Below, piece after piece: positions 1 to 5,702 of a stretch of DNA of 6,000 nucleotides. Source of the DNA: Bacillota bacterium (GTDB lineage Bacteria > Bacillota > Sulfobacillia > RBS10-35 > JAJYVM01). Numbering within the stretch: the first letter of the stretch is position 1; each line of letters opens with the position of its first letter. Both the position numbers and the translations under genes were made by a program. The notes under the pieces were generated by a model, which saw only the letters and a program-made list of their open reading frames with translations, did no database searches and had not been told where the DNA came from. The stretch spans positions 1 through 6,000 of the forward strand of contig JAJYVM010000252.1 of the NCBI GenBank assembly GCA_021792015.1, in the 5' to 3' direction.

Positions 1-165
1 GATGCCGGTCGGTGGAGCCGTCGATTCGGTGAGCGTCACGGTATCGCCCTCCGGGATGGCCCCGGGGGCAATCGTGACCAAACAGGCCCCGTCAGCAGTC
101 ACGAGGCTGCCGCCGGCCGCGCCGACCGTGTTGGCGACCGGAATCGCGAGCCCGCTGCCCCCCCT
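1..165 (-). other. Start of a ZU5-like domain, cut by the window edge
   Basis: Residues about 1345-1399. From residue 1362 the motif is GGSLVTADGACLVTIAPGAI followed by PEGDTVTL. A 'G-G-x-V ... G-x-x-V-x-I-P-P-G-A-L-P-E-G-T-x-V-x-L' pattern is typical of the first half of ZU5 domains, which occur in bacterial surface proteins and in eukaryotic receptors and ankyrins. Only the first part is visible, so the call is tentative. Confidence 0.45.
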
Positions 166-3100
166 CGCGCTCACGGGGGCCGTCACGGTGAGCGCCAGGG
201 CGTTGCTTGTCAGCCCTGAGGCGCTGTAGACGGCTACCGACACGGTGCCGGCGGCGAGGCCGGGTGGAACGGTGGTCATGACCTGATCCGTCAGCCAACC
301 GGCCTGGGGTGGGCTCTGCCGCAGGGTGACGGTCCCCTGGCGCCAGTAGACCGCGCCGGCCACCGTCCCGAAGTCGTTGCCGGCAAGCGTGACCGGTGTG
401 CCCACCGGGCCCGAGGCCGGGTTGATGGCCGTCAGCACGGGCGGTGAGGCGGTGACCGTGAACGGCTGGGTGTTGCTATCGACGCCTGTCGTGCTGTTGT
501 ATACGGCGACGGCGACCGTTCCGGGCGACAATCCCGGTGGGACGGAGGTCGCGATGCTCCCGGCTGACCAGGCGGCCGCCGGTGGGGCCTGCCGCAGGGT
601 GGTGGTCCCCTGGCTCCAGTAGACCGCGCCGGCCACAGTCCCGAAGCCGCCGCCGGACAGGGTGACCGGTGTGCCGGCGGGGCCCGAGTCCGGGGTGACG
701 GCGCTGAGCCCGGACTGGTAGGAGAACCGGTCGGCCCCGCTCGTCGCGCTTTGGCCGTTCGGGCTCGCCACCGTCACCTGCACGCGGGTGCCGGCCGTCC
801 CGCCGGGGGACACGGCGTCGATCGCGGTGTCCGAGGCGACCAGGAAGGCGGCGGCGGGCACGCCGCCAAAATAGACCGCCGTCGCGCCGAGAAAGCTGTT
901 TCCGCTGATCGTAACGGCGGTGGCGCCGGCCGCCGGACCGGCAGCCGGCGTGACCGCGGTCACGACCGGCGATCCCACGTACGTGAACTGGTCCGCGCCG
1001 CTGGTGGGGCTTGGGCCCTCCGGGGTCGTCACCGTGACGTCGACTGTCTGGCCGGCCGGTCCCCCGGGGGAGACCGCGGTGATCGCGCGGTCCGACAGAA
1101 GCGTGAAGCTGGTCGCGGCCACGCCGCCGAAGCGGACCGCCGTCGCGCCCGTGAAGCCGCCGCCGGCGATTGTCACGGTCGTGCCGCCTGCCGGCGGACC
1201 GTAGGCCGGGGTGACCCCGGCCACCTCGGGCGCCGCCACCGGCGTGCCCGCCGCGTAGGTGTACGCGTCGGTGACCGTCGTGATGCGGCTGCCGTTCGGC
1301 CCGGACGCGGTGAGGACATCGCTGCCGGCCGGGGGCGCCACGGCGGCGGGCGTGTAGGTCACCGCCACGTGACCGTTTTGGTCGGCGCTGAAGACCTGTG
1401 GCGTGGCCAGCACCGGCACTCCGCCGGCCGATGCTGTGCCGGTGCCCGAGAACGACAGAAAGACCGGCGCGAAGGCTGCCGGAGCGCCCGCGGCCGTGGC
1501 GACGCTCACGGTGACCGATACCGGCTGGCCGGAAGGAAGACTGCCTGGCGGGGCGATCGGACGGGGCGCCATGCCGTAGAGGGCGATCTGCCCGGGTGAC
1601 GTGCCCTCATACGCACCGATGTCGCACACCAGGGCCGGGCGGGGAAAGCCCCGCTGGTCGAAGCCACCCACCGGCGCGGTGGCGCAGGCGGTCGGGTCGC
1701 CGGCCTCGCGGGCCGCGCTGCCTGAGCCAAGCGCCATCGTCTGCGTCGGGCCGCCGTTGGCGGCGAGCGGGCCCAGCTCGGGGTTGCCGTTCAGCCAGCC
1801 GGCGGTGGTGCTGCCGCAGGTCGTGTCGGGATATTCCAGGTTGGGCGAGCCCGTGACCGTTCCCCCGGCACAGTTGCCGCCCTGGATGGGGGCGGCAAGC
1901 AGCGTGTTGGCCAGCGCGCCGCCACCATAGAGGTTGCCGCCGCCGGTACCCGCGCCGTTGCCGCTCAGCGTGACGTTGGCGGCGGACAGGGTCGCACCGT
2001 TGTCGATCCCGCCGCCGTGGAGGATGGCGGTGTTGTTGCTGAATGTGGCGTTGGCGAGCGTGAGCGTCCCGCCGTTATCGATGGCGCCCCCGTCGGAGCT
2101 CGCCTGGTTGTCGCTGAAGGTGGCGCCGGACACCGCCGCCGTCGCGGTCGTATCGATGGCGCCGCCATCCGCGGCGCTGTTGCCGCTGAAGGTGGACGTG
2201 AACACGCGCAGCGTGCCCGTCCCGCCGCTGTTCGCGATGGCGCCCCCGCCCGAGCTGGCGCGGTTGCTGGTGAACGAGGCGCCGGAGATGGTCAGCGAGG
2301 CGGAGTTGGCGATCGCGCCGCCGGCCCCGCAGGTGTGGTTGCCGGTGAAGCTGGTGTCGGCCACCGTCAGCGTCCCGGCATTGGTGATCGCGCCGCCGGG
2401 GTTGCCGCCGGAGGCGCAGAGACCGCTGTTGTCGCTGAAGCTGGAACCCGAGACTGTCATCGCGGCGCCGCTGTTCTCGATGGCGCCGTCGGTGTTCTGG
2501 CTGAACGCGGCGTTTGTGACGGACACGTCCGGCACGATGGTGAACAGCGCGCCGTTGGAATCGAATACGCCGGTTGTGGTCTCGGTCCGGAGGGCGGCGT
2601 CCGTGTTGCCGCTGAAGGCGGAGTTGGCGACGAAGATGGTGACGCGCTGGGCAAAACCGCTCGGCAGCGAGTAGTCGCCGATGGCAGCACCGCCGGCGTT
2701 CCCGCTGAACGCCGACCCGGAGACGCTCAGCGAGCCCGCGGCGATGGCGATCGCGCTGCCCCGGCCGCTGCCCGCGGTATTGCCGCTGAAGGTGGTGTTG
2801 GACACGGTCGTGCTCCCACCGTACAGGTCGATCGCCCCGCCCGAGGTGTTGGCGCGGTTTCCCTGGAGGGTGGCGCCGGACACGGTCAGGACAGAGCCGC
2901 CGTCATACTCCCCGGGTACGATGGCGTCGACGTAGATTCCGCCGCCATCCCCCTGGCCGGGAAGGCCAGCGCTGGCCCCGTTTGCGGCCGGGCCGCCGCC
3001 GCCGCCGGAAGCCGTGTTGGCGGAAAGGGTGCTGCCTGTCACCGTCAGGTTGCCGCCCAGGGTGAACACGGCGCCGCCCATTCCGTCACCGCCGCCGCCG

Positions 3101-4197
3101 CCCCCGTTGGCGAAGCCCGTGCCCCCGCCGAAGCCCGCGAACCCGGAGGCGCCCGCCCCGGCGCCGCCGCCGAACCCGCCGCTGCCGCCCTCGTCGTACT
3201 GGCCGCCGCCGCCGCCGCCGCCGAACCCGCCGTTGGCACCGAGGGGACTGCCGCCGCCGCCGCCGCCGTACCCGCCGGGGGCTCCGGCTGAGCCCCCGTT
3301 CGGCCCGCCCCCCGCGCCGTTGTCGCTGCCTGTGCTACTGGCGCCGTTTCCCTGCATGCCGCCGCCACCGCCGGAAGTGACCATCGAAAAGAGCGGACCG
3401 CCGGCACCCCCGCTGCCCCCAAGGCCCCCGCCGCCGCCCTGGCCGTCGCCGGTCTGACCGCCCCCGGCGCCGCCCTGGGCGCGGTTGCCCTGAAGCAGGC
3501 TGTCCAGCAGGGTTACAGTTCCGCCATGCGCGAAAATCGCCCCGCCCATCCCCGCGCCGCCGCCGCCATCGTCCGCCCCGCTGCCGCCCTGCGCGAGTCC
3601 GCCGGTCAGCTCGATCCCCTTGAGGGTCAGGCTGCCGCCGAGACCGGGCACGATGGTCGTCGTCGCCGCGGACACGTCGGCGGGTGTCTGGTACTGGGGG
3701 CATTGGATCGGGTTGGAGCCGGCGTACGTGGACGATGCGCACGACGCCGACAGCGGCGCCGCGACGTCGAAGAAGCGAAAGGGCTGGCTGCTTTTCCGCT
3801 CGACCACCGCCAGCCGGCCGTAGACCGCGCTTTCCACCGTCACCGCGTCGATGATCGCCGGCAGCCCGTCCGGGCCGTCGCTGTAGTTGTTCACCGCGGT
3901 GAGCACGTAGGGGTTGTCCACCGGATTGAGGACGATCGTGTACGGGCCGTTCAGGCCCCTGCCCAGGCGCGGGCACTCGCCGCTCGCGTTGTGGTCCTGC
4001 GCCGCCTGCAGGGCGTTGATCAGGGCGCCTCCGGCGCCCACCGAGGCGCCACCGCATTCGCTGTACGCGTGGATGGTCGTCCCGGTCTGCGCCGCCGCCG
4101 GCGCGGACGCCAGAAGTCCCACAGGTGAAGCAATCGCCACCATGCTGACCGACGCAACCAACAGCCTGCGCAGCCGCCACCTGAGGCCCGAGTGCAT
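1..4197 (-). CDS. Giant secreted beta-helix protein with Ig-like and IPT/TIG domains (3' end outside window)
   Basis: I checked this frame codon by codon: it is open for 1399 codons from ATG at 4197 to the window edge. Order of parts: signal peptide (1-36); N-terminal cap with motifs typical of choice-of-anchor Q beta-helix proteins (YVLTAVNN, GLPAI, QPFRFFDV, SLTLKGIELTGG, to about residue 200); Gly-rich insert (about 240-371); short beta-helix rungs (about 430-759); closing motifs NPELGPLAANGGPTQ (805-819), DQRGFPRP and CDIGAYE (858-864); a bacterial Ig-like domain (about 880-986); four IPT/TIG domains (990-1339); and a ZU5-like start (from about 1362). Beta-helix folds of this family are usually extracellular, and TIG domains are usually adhesive or structural spacers, so a surface or matrix role is inferred. 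No catalytic motif is seen. Few cysteines are present, including C48/C75 and C153/C166 in the cap, which could form disulfides. ATG 4197 is preferred over the in-frame ATG at 4143 because it gives the Arg-rich signal-peptide n-region and has an upstream RBS. Anchor and true length are unknown. Confidence 0.9.
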   Translation of the reverse strand, partial: MHSGLRWRLRRLLVASVSMVAIASPVGLLASAPAAAQTGTTIHAYSECGGASVGAGGALINALQAAQDHNASGECPRLGRGLNGPYTIVLNPVDNPYVLTAVNNYSDGPDGLPAIIDAVTVESAVYGRLAVVERKSSQPFRFFDVAAPLSASCASSTYAGSNPIQCPQYQTPADVSAATTTIVPGLGGSLTLKGIELTGGLAQGGSGADDGGGGAGMGGAIFAHGGTVTLLDSLLQGNRAQGGAGGGQTGDGQGGGGGLGGSGGAGGPLFSMVTSGGGGGMQGNGASSTGSDNGAGGGPNGGSAGAPGGYGGGGGGSPLGANGGFGGGGGGGQYDEGGSGGFGGGAGAGASGFAGFGGGTGFANGGGGGGDGMGGAVFTLGGNLTVTGSTLSANTASGGGGGPAANGASAGLPGQGDGGGIYVDAIVPGEYDGGSVLTVSGATLQGNRANTSGGAIDLYGGSTTVSNTTFSGNTAGSGRGSAIAIAAGSLSVSGSAFSGNAGGAAIGDYSLPSGFAQRVTIFVANSAFSGNTDAALRTETTTGVFDSNGALFTIVPDVSVTNAAFSQNTDGAIENSGAAMTVSGSSFSDNSGLCASGGNPGGAITNAGTLTVADTSFTGNHTCGAGGAIANSASLTISGASFTSNRASSGGGAIANSGGTGTLRVFTSTFSGNSAADGGAIDTTATAAVSGATFSDNQASSDGGAIDNGGTLTLANATFSNNTAILHGGGIDNGATLSAANVTLSGNGAGTGGGNLYGGGALANTLLAAPIQGGNCAGGTVTGSPNLEYPDTTCGSTTAGWLNGNPELGPLAANGGPTQTMALGSGSAAREAGDPTACATAPVGGFDQRGFPRPALVCDIGAYEGTSPGQIALYGMAPRPIAPPGSLPSGQPVSVTVSVATAAGAPAAFAPVFLSFSGTGTASAGGVPVLATPQVFSADQNGHVAVTYTPAAVAPPAGSDVLTASGPNGSRITTVTDAYTYAAGTPVAAPEVAGVTPAYGPPAGGTTVTIAGGGFTGATAVRFGGVAATSFTLLSDRAITAVSPGGPAGQTVDVTVTTPEGPSPTSGADQFTYVGSPVVTAVTPAAGPAAGATAVTISGNSFLGATAVYFGGVPAAAFLVASDTAIDAVSPGGTAGTRVQVTVASPNGQSATSGADRFSYQSGLSAVTPDSGPAGTPVTLSGGGFGTVAGAVYWSQGTTTLRQAPPAAAWSAGSIATSVPPGLSPGTVAVAVYNSTTGVDSNTQPFTVTASPPVLTAINPASGPVGTPVTLAGNDFGTVAGAVYWRQGTVTLRQSPPQAGWLTDQVMTTVPPGLAAGTVSVAVYSASGLTSNALALTVTAPVSARGGSGLAIPVANTVGAAGGSLVTADGACLVTIAPGAIPEGDTVTLTESTAPPTGI
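315..421 (-). repeat. DNA direct repeat, copy in TIG4
   Basis: This stretch matches 588-694 at an offset of 273 bases (91 codons), with about 14 mismatches over roughly 106 bp by eye. It covers the conserved start of TIG4 through the YWRQGTVTLRQ segment. The offset is a whole number of codons and equals about one domain, so this is an in-frame domain duplication. Confidence 0.8.
588..694 (-). repeat. DNA direct repeat, copy in TIG3
   Basis: Partner of 315-421. It covers the start of TIG3 through YWSQGTTTLRQ. Similarity drops after this block in the rest of the domain, which suggests either stronger constraint on the first half or partial gene conversion between the two domains. Confidence 0.8.
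1240..1560 (-). other. Bacterial Ig-like domain (Big_1-like) linking beta-helix and TIG array
   Basis: Residues about 880-986 of the giant protein. It opens with PSGQPVSVTVSVATAAG, continues with PVFLSFSGTGTASAG, and has the late strands FSADQNGHVAVTYTPAA and DVLTASGPNGS. This pattern (altered 'value' strand, G-x-V/A-x-V-x-Y core strand, then a 'D-x-L-T-A-S' strand) is characteristic of invasin/intimin-type bacterial Ig folds that act as spacers in surface proteins. The family name is inferred from motif shape, not from a search. Confidence 0.6.
1921..2910 (-). repeat. Array of short beta-helix rungs (POMP-like T-F-S-G-N repeats)
   Basis: Residues about 430-759 repeat a degenerate unit of about 20-28 residues: a short strand such as TVSGA or TLANA, then TFSGN, SFTGN or TFSNN, then a Gly-rich turn GGAI(D/A/E)N. 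I count about a dozen units, among them ATLQGN, TTFSGN, SAFSGN (twice), AAFSQN, SSFSDN, TSFTGN, ASFTSN, STFSGN, ATFSDN, ATFSNN and VTLSGN. The same signature is found in polymorphic outer-membrane-protein repeats and other right-handed parallel beta-helix proteins. The units are diverged in DNA, so the array is old rather than freshly expanded. Confidence 0.85.
3085..3480 (-). repeat. Gly-rich low-complexity insert with GCC/GGC codon runs
   Basis: Residues about 240-371 of the giant protein are dominated by glycine with Ala, Asn, Ser and Phe, in GGxGG and GGFGGG patterns. Pure codon runs are visible: seven GCC triplets on the plus strand at 3202-3222 (seven Gly) and six at 3250-3267 (six Gly). 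The segment sits between two recognisable rungs, GGAIFAHGGTVTLLDSLLQGN before it and MGGAVFTLGGNLTVTGSTL after it, so it looks like a flexible loop inserted in the helix. Triplet runs can change length without breaking the frame. It resembles PE-PGRS glycine tracts in composition only. Confidence 0.85.
4090..4197 (-). other. Signal peptide of the giant secreted protein
   Basis: Residues 1-36. A basic n-region (R6, R8, R10, R11) is followed by a hydrophobic core from about L12 to L29 and a small-residue stretch ASAPAAA before Q37, a good signal peptidase I site (A-x-A). There is no lipobox cysteine, so it is not a lipoprotein. R10-R11 followed by two leucines weakly resembles a Tat motif, but the consensus is poor and Sec export is more likely. 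Confidence 0.8.
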
Positions 4198-4207
4198 TCG
4201 ACTGCGT

Positions 4208-4215
4208 CCCCTTCC
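4208..4215 (-). promoter_or_regulatory. Shine-Dalgarno-like site for the giant secreted protein
   Basis: Read on the minus strand the sequence is GGAAGGGG, ending 10 bases before the ATG at 4197. The purine-rich core and spacing are acceptable for ribosome binding. It supports the 4197 start over the internal ATG at 4143. I see no convincing -35/-10 pair further upstream. Confidence 0.55.
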
Positions 4216-4446
4216 CGCGCGCCAACCCGTCCGGTGTGCCAGGCGGCTCGGGGGAAGGGGTAGCCTCGCGCGTGTCGACTTACCCGCAGCGGGAATGCCC
4301 ACCTGCCTTGGGCGCCCGCGCCTGTGCGGTCCATGCGACGGCGCTCAGGGGAACGACCCAGTAAGGGAAGCCCAGGGAATGGTACGCCAGGGGCCGCAAT
4401 GCGATGGCGTCCCGGAGGTGGCGGTTGACAGAGCGGGCTGCGCGCG

Positions 4447-4467
4447 GCCGGGCGCCCGCCGCCCGGC
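4447..4467 (-). terminator. Possible GC-rich hairpin terminator after the flavoenzyme gene
   Basis: GCCGGGCG at 4447-4454 is perfectly complementary to CGCCCGGC at 4460-4467, giving an 8-bp all-GC stem with a 5-base loop. It lies 65-85 bases past the flavoenzyme stop codon and before the next gene. No T-run follows on either strand, so it would be a U-less hairpin of the kind proposed for high-GC bacteria, or simply a by-product of base composition. Confidence 0.35.
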
Positions 4468-4540
4468 GCGTCAGGAGCGACCCTCTCAGCCGGCGGGCGC
4501 CCGCCTCGCCGGCGTGTCAGGAGCGGCCCCCTCAGCCGGC
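4451..4540. repeat. Approximately 45-bp imperfect tandem duplication spanning the flavoenzyme stop codon
   Basis: Copy A is 4451-4494 and copy B is 4496-4540. Both begin GGCGCCCGCC and end with TCAGCCGGC. The last 30 bases of each (4465-4494 and 4511-4540) differ at only three positions. Copy B contains the flavoenzyme stop (TCA at 4532-4534 read as TGA) and its last two codons, and copy A repeats that end as non-coding sequence. The junction forms a perfect 14-base palindrome, GGCGGGCGCCCGCC, at 4492-4505. Confidence 0.85.
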
Positions 4541-5689
4541 CAGGGCTCCGGGCCCGACCTCCGCCAGCGACCGCAGGCCGGCCATGCCCATGGTCAGGTC
4601 GACCTCGGCCCGCAGGTCGCGCAGCACCTGGTCCACGCCCTCCCGGCCGGCCGCGGCCAGGGCGTACGCATACAGGCGCCCGATGAAGACGGCCCTGGCC
4701 CCGAGGGCGAGGGCCTTGACGACGTCCGCCCCACTCCGGATGCCGGAGTCCATCAGCACGGCGGTGTGACCGCCCACGGCCGCCACGATCCCCGGCAGGG
4801 CGTCCAGGGCCGCGATGGCCCCGTCGACCTGGCGCCCGCCGTGATTGCTGACCACGATGCCGTCGGCGCCGTGGGCGACAGCATCGCGGGCGTCGTCAGG
4901 ATGCAGCAGCCCCTTCACGAGCAGGGGCACGCGGGTGACGGCGCGGATCCGGTCGAGGTCTTTCCACGTGAAGCCGGGGTTGGCGTAGACGCGCAGGAAC
5001 AGCTGCACGGTCTCGGCCATGCTGGCCCCGGCGCCGAGGCGCGCCTGAAACACGGGGTCGCTCACATAGTTGGCGATGCCCTGGCCGCTGAAGAAGGGCA
5101 GGTAGCCCGTGCGAAGGTCGCGCGGCCGCCAGCCGAGCAGCGTGGTGTCGACGGTGACGACGAGGGCCGAGTAACCGCTGCGCTCGGCCCTGGCGATCAG
5201 GCTGGCGACGATCTCGGGGTCGGTGCCGGGATAGAGTTGAAACCACCGTGGCGCATCGCCCATGATGGCGGCGACCTCCTCCAGCGGCGTGGAGGAGACC
5301 GTGCTGAGGACGAGGGGGATGCGCAGGGCCGCGGCCGCCGCGGCCGGCGGGCGCTCGGCCTCCCCGTGCAGGACGCTCTGCACGCCGACCGGCGCCAGCC
5401 CGAACGGCACCGGAAACGGCGTTCCGAGCACGGTGGTGGAGAGATCCCGCTCGGAGACGTCGCGCAGCAGGCGAGGCACGATGCGCCACCGGTCGAACGC
5501 CGTTAGGTTGGCCCGCATCGTGGCTTCCGTGCCGGCGCCACCGGCCACATAGCCCCACGGCCCGGGCTCGAGCGCCGACTCCGCCCGCCGGGCCCAGTCC
5601 TCCGCAGTCACCGTCCCGAGCGACCCGCCCGTCTGATGGATCTCCAGCTGGCGGTCCAACCCATAGCGAGGCAACCCCAGGCCCCCCAC
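4532..5689 (-). CDS. FMN-dependent alpha-hydroxy-acid oxidase, lactate 2-monooxygenase-like
   Basis: A 385-residue cytoplasmic TIM-barrel flavoenzyme of the (S)-2-hydroxy-acid oxidase family, close in length to lactate 2-monooxygenase. FMN- and substrate-site motifs are intact: Y47 in WGYVAGGAGTE, APVGV (99-103), LSTVSS (128-133), QLY (151-153), T179/D181, GWRPRDL (186-192), K259, catalytic base H283 and carboxylate-binding R286 in SNHGGRQVD, and phosphate-binding DSGIRSGADV (314-323) and IGR (336-338). By motif alignment G102 matches the Gly found in lactate monooxygenase where lactate oxidase has Ala, and GWRPRDL and NYVSDPVFQ also resemble that branch. The family oxidises 2-hydroxy acids such as L-lactate. 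The exact substrate, and whether the product is pyruvate plus peroxide or acetate plus CO2, is inferred only. It starts with GTG, with no clear Shine-Dalgarno and no better upstream start. It lies 13 bases after the transporter stop, so coupled expression is likely. The 3' end is duplicated. Confidence 0.93.
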   Translation of the reverse strand: MGGLGLPRYGLDRQLEIHQTGGSLGTVTAEDWARRAESALEPGPWGYVAGGAGTEATMRANLTAFDRWRIVPRLLRDVSERDLSTTVLGTPFPVPFGLAPVGVQSVLHGEAERPPAAAAAALRIPLVLSTVSSTPLEEVAAIMGDAPRWFQLYPGTDPEIVASLIARAERSGYSALVVTVDTTLLGWRPRDLRTGYLPFFSGQGIANYVSDPVFQARLGAGASMAETVQLFLRVYANPGFTWKDLDRIRAVTRVPLLVKGLLHPDDARDAVAHGADGIVVSNHGGRQVDGAIAALDALPGIVAAVGGHTAVLMDSGIRSGADVVKALALGARAVFIGRLYAYALAAAGREGVDQVLRDLRAEVDLTMGMAGLRSLAEVGPGALAG

Positions 5690-5702
5690 GCCAGGATTCG
5701 CC

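Larger units (their letters stand above)
178..1236 (-). repeat. Four tandem IPT/TIG domains in two paralogous pairs
   Basis: Residues 990-1339 of the giant protein. Each unit starts with a V-T/N-P-x-x-G-P-x-G-x-x-V-T-I/L-x-G-x-x-F signature of IPT/TIG Ig-like folds. TIG1 (about 990-1075) and TIG2 (about 1077-1160) share the GATAVxFGGV core and the AVSPGGxAG strand. TIG3 (about 1164-1250) and TIG4 (about 1252-1339) share a different core, GTVAGAVYW, then QGTxTLRQxPP and a VPPGLxxGTVxVAVY strand. Such domains usually act as extracellular spacers or carbohydrate- or protein-binding modules. The ligand here cannot be read from sequence. Confidence 0.85.
4198..4531. other. Intergenic region between flavoenzyme gene and giant secreted-protein gene
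   Basis: This 334-base stretch has no supportable gene. It contains part of a tandem duplication and a GC hairpin near the flavoenzyme end, and the RBS of the secreted-protein gene at the other end. A short near-palindrome lies at 4281-4295 (CCCGC-A-GCGGG with an outer T/A pair), about 85 bases upstream of the secreted-protein ATG. It could be an operator, but nothing else supports that. The minus frame of the secreted-protein gene is closed by a stop at 4345-4347, so its start must lie downstream of that. No clear sigma-70 promoter was seen. Confidence 0.7.

Noticed and set aside
751..1599. Plus-strand 282-codon Arg/Gly-rich frame
   Set aside because: It is antisense to the Ig-like and TIG domains. 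Extreme Arg/His/Gly content with no motif marks it as a shadow frame.
1921..2910. Possible CRISPR or tandem DNA repeat array
   Set aside because: The periodicity is at the protein level with diverged DNA, variable unit length and an intact reading frame. There are no constant repeats with spacers.
2017..3291. Plus-strand 424-codon open frame
   Set aside because: It lies antisense to the beta-helix repeats. Its product is a compositionally odd Ala/Gly/Arg/Asp string with no fold or motif, and is explained by the repeating GC-rich codons of the minus-strand gene.
3014..3457. Plus-strand proline-rich frame
   Set aside because: The polyproline runs are the antisense reading of the Gly codon runs in the secreted protein. 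There is no independent evidence for a gene.
3085..3480. Resemblance of the Gly-rich tract to mycobacterial PE-PGRS proteins
   Set aside because: There is no PE domain at the N-terminus. A signal peptide and beta-helix cap are present instead, so the likeness is only in composition.
3335..4225. Minus-strand 296-codon frame overlapping the start of the secreted protein
   Set aside because: It is in a different frame from the signal-peptide and beta-helix frame. Its product is Arg-rich with no domain, while the chosen frame has a signal peptide, an RBS and family motifs.
4425..4430. Plus-strand TTGACA resembling a -35 box
   Set aside because: No -10-like sequence follows at 16-18 bases, and no plus-strand gene lies downstream.
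3914..5506. Plus-strand 530-codon open frame
   Set aside because: It crosses the secreted-protein start, the intergenic region and most of the well-supported flavoenzyme gene in antisense. It shows no recognisable domain, and long stop-free antisense frames are expected at this GC content.
4896..5558. Minus-strand 220-codon frame inside the flavoenzyme gene
   Set aside because: It is out of frame with the complete, motif-rich oxidase and encodes only Arg/Pro/Gly-rich sequence.
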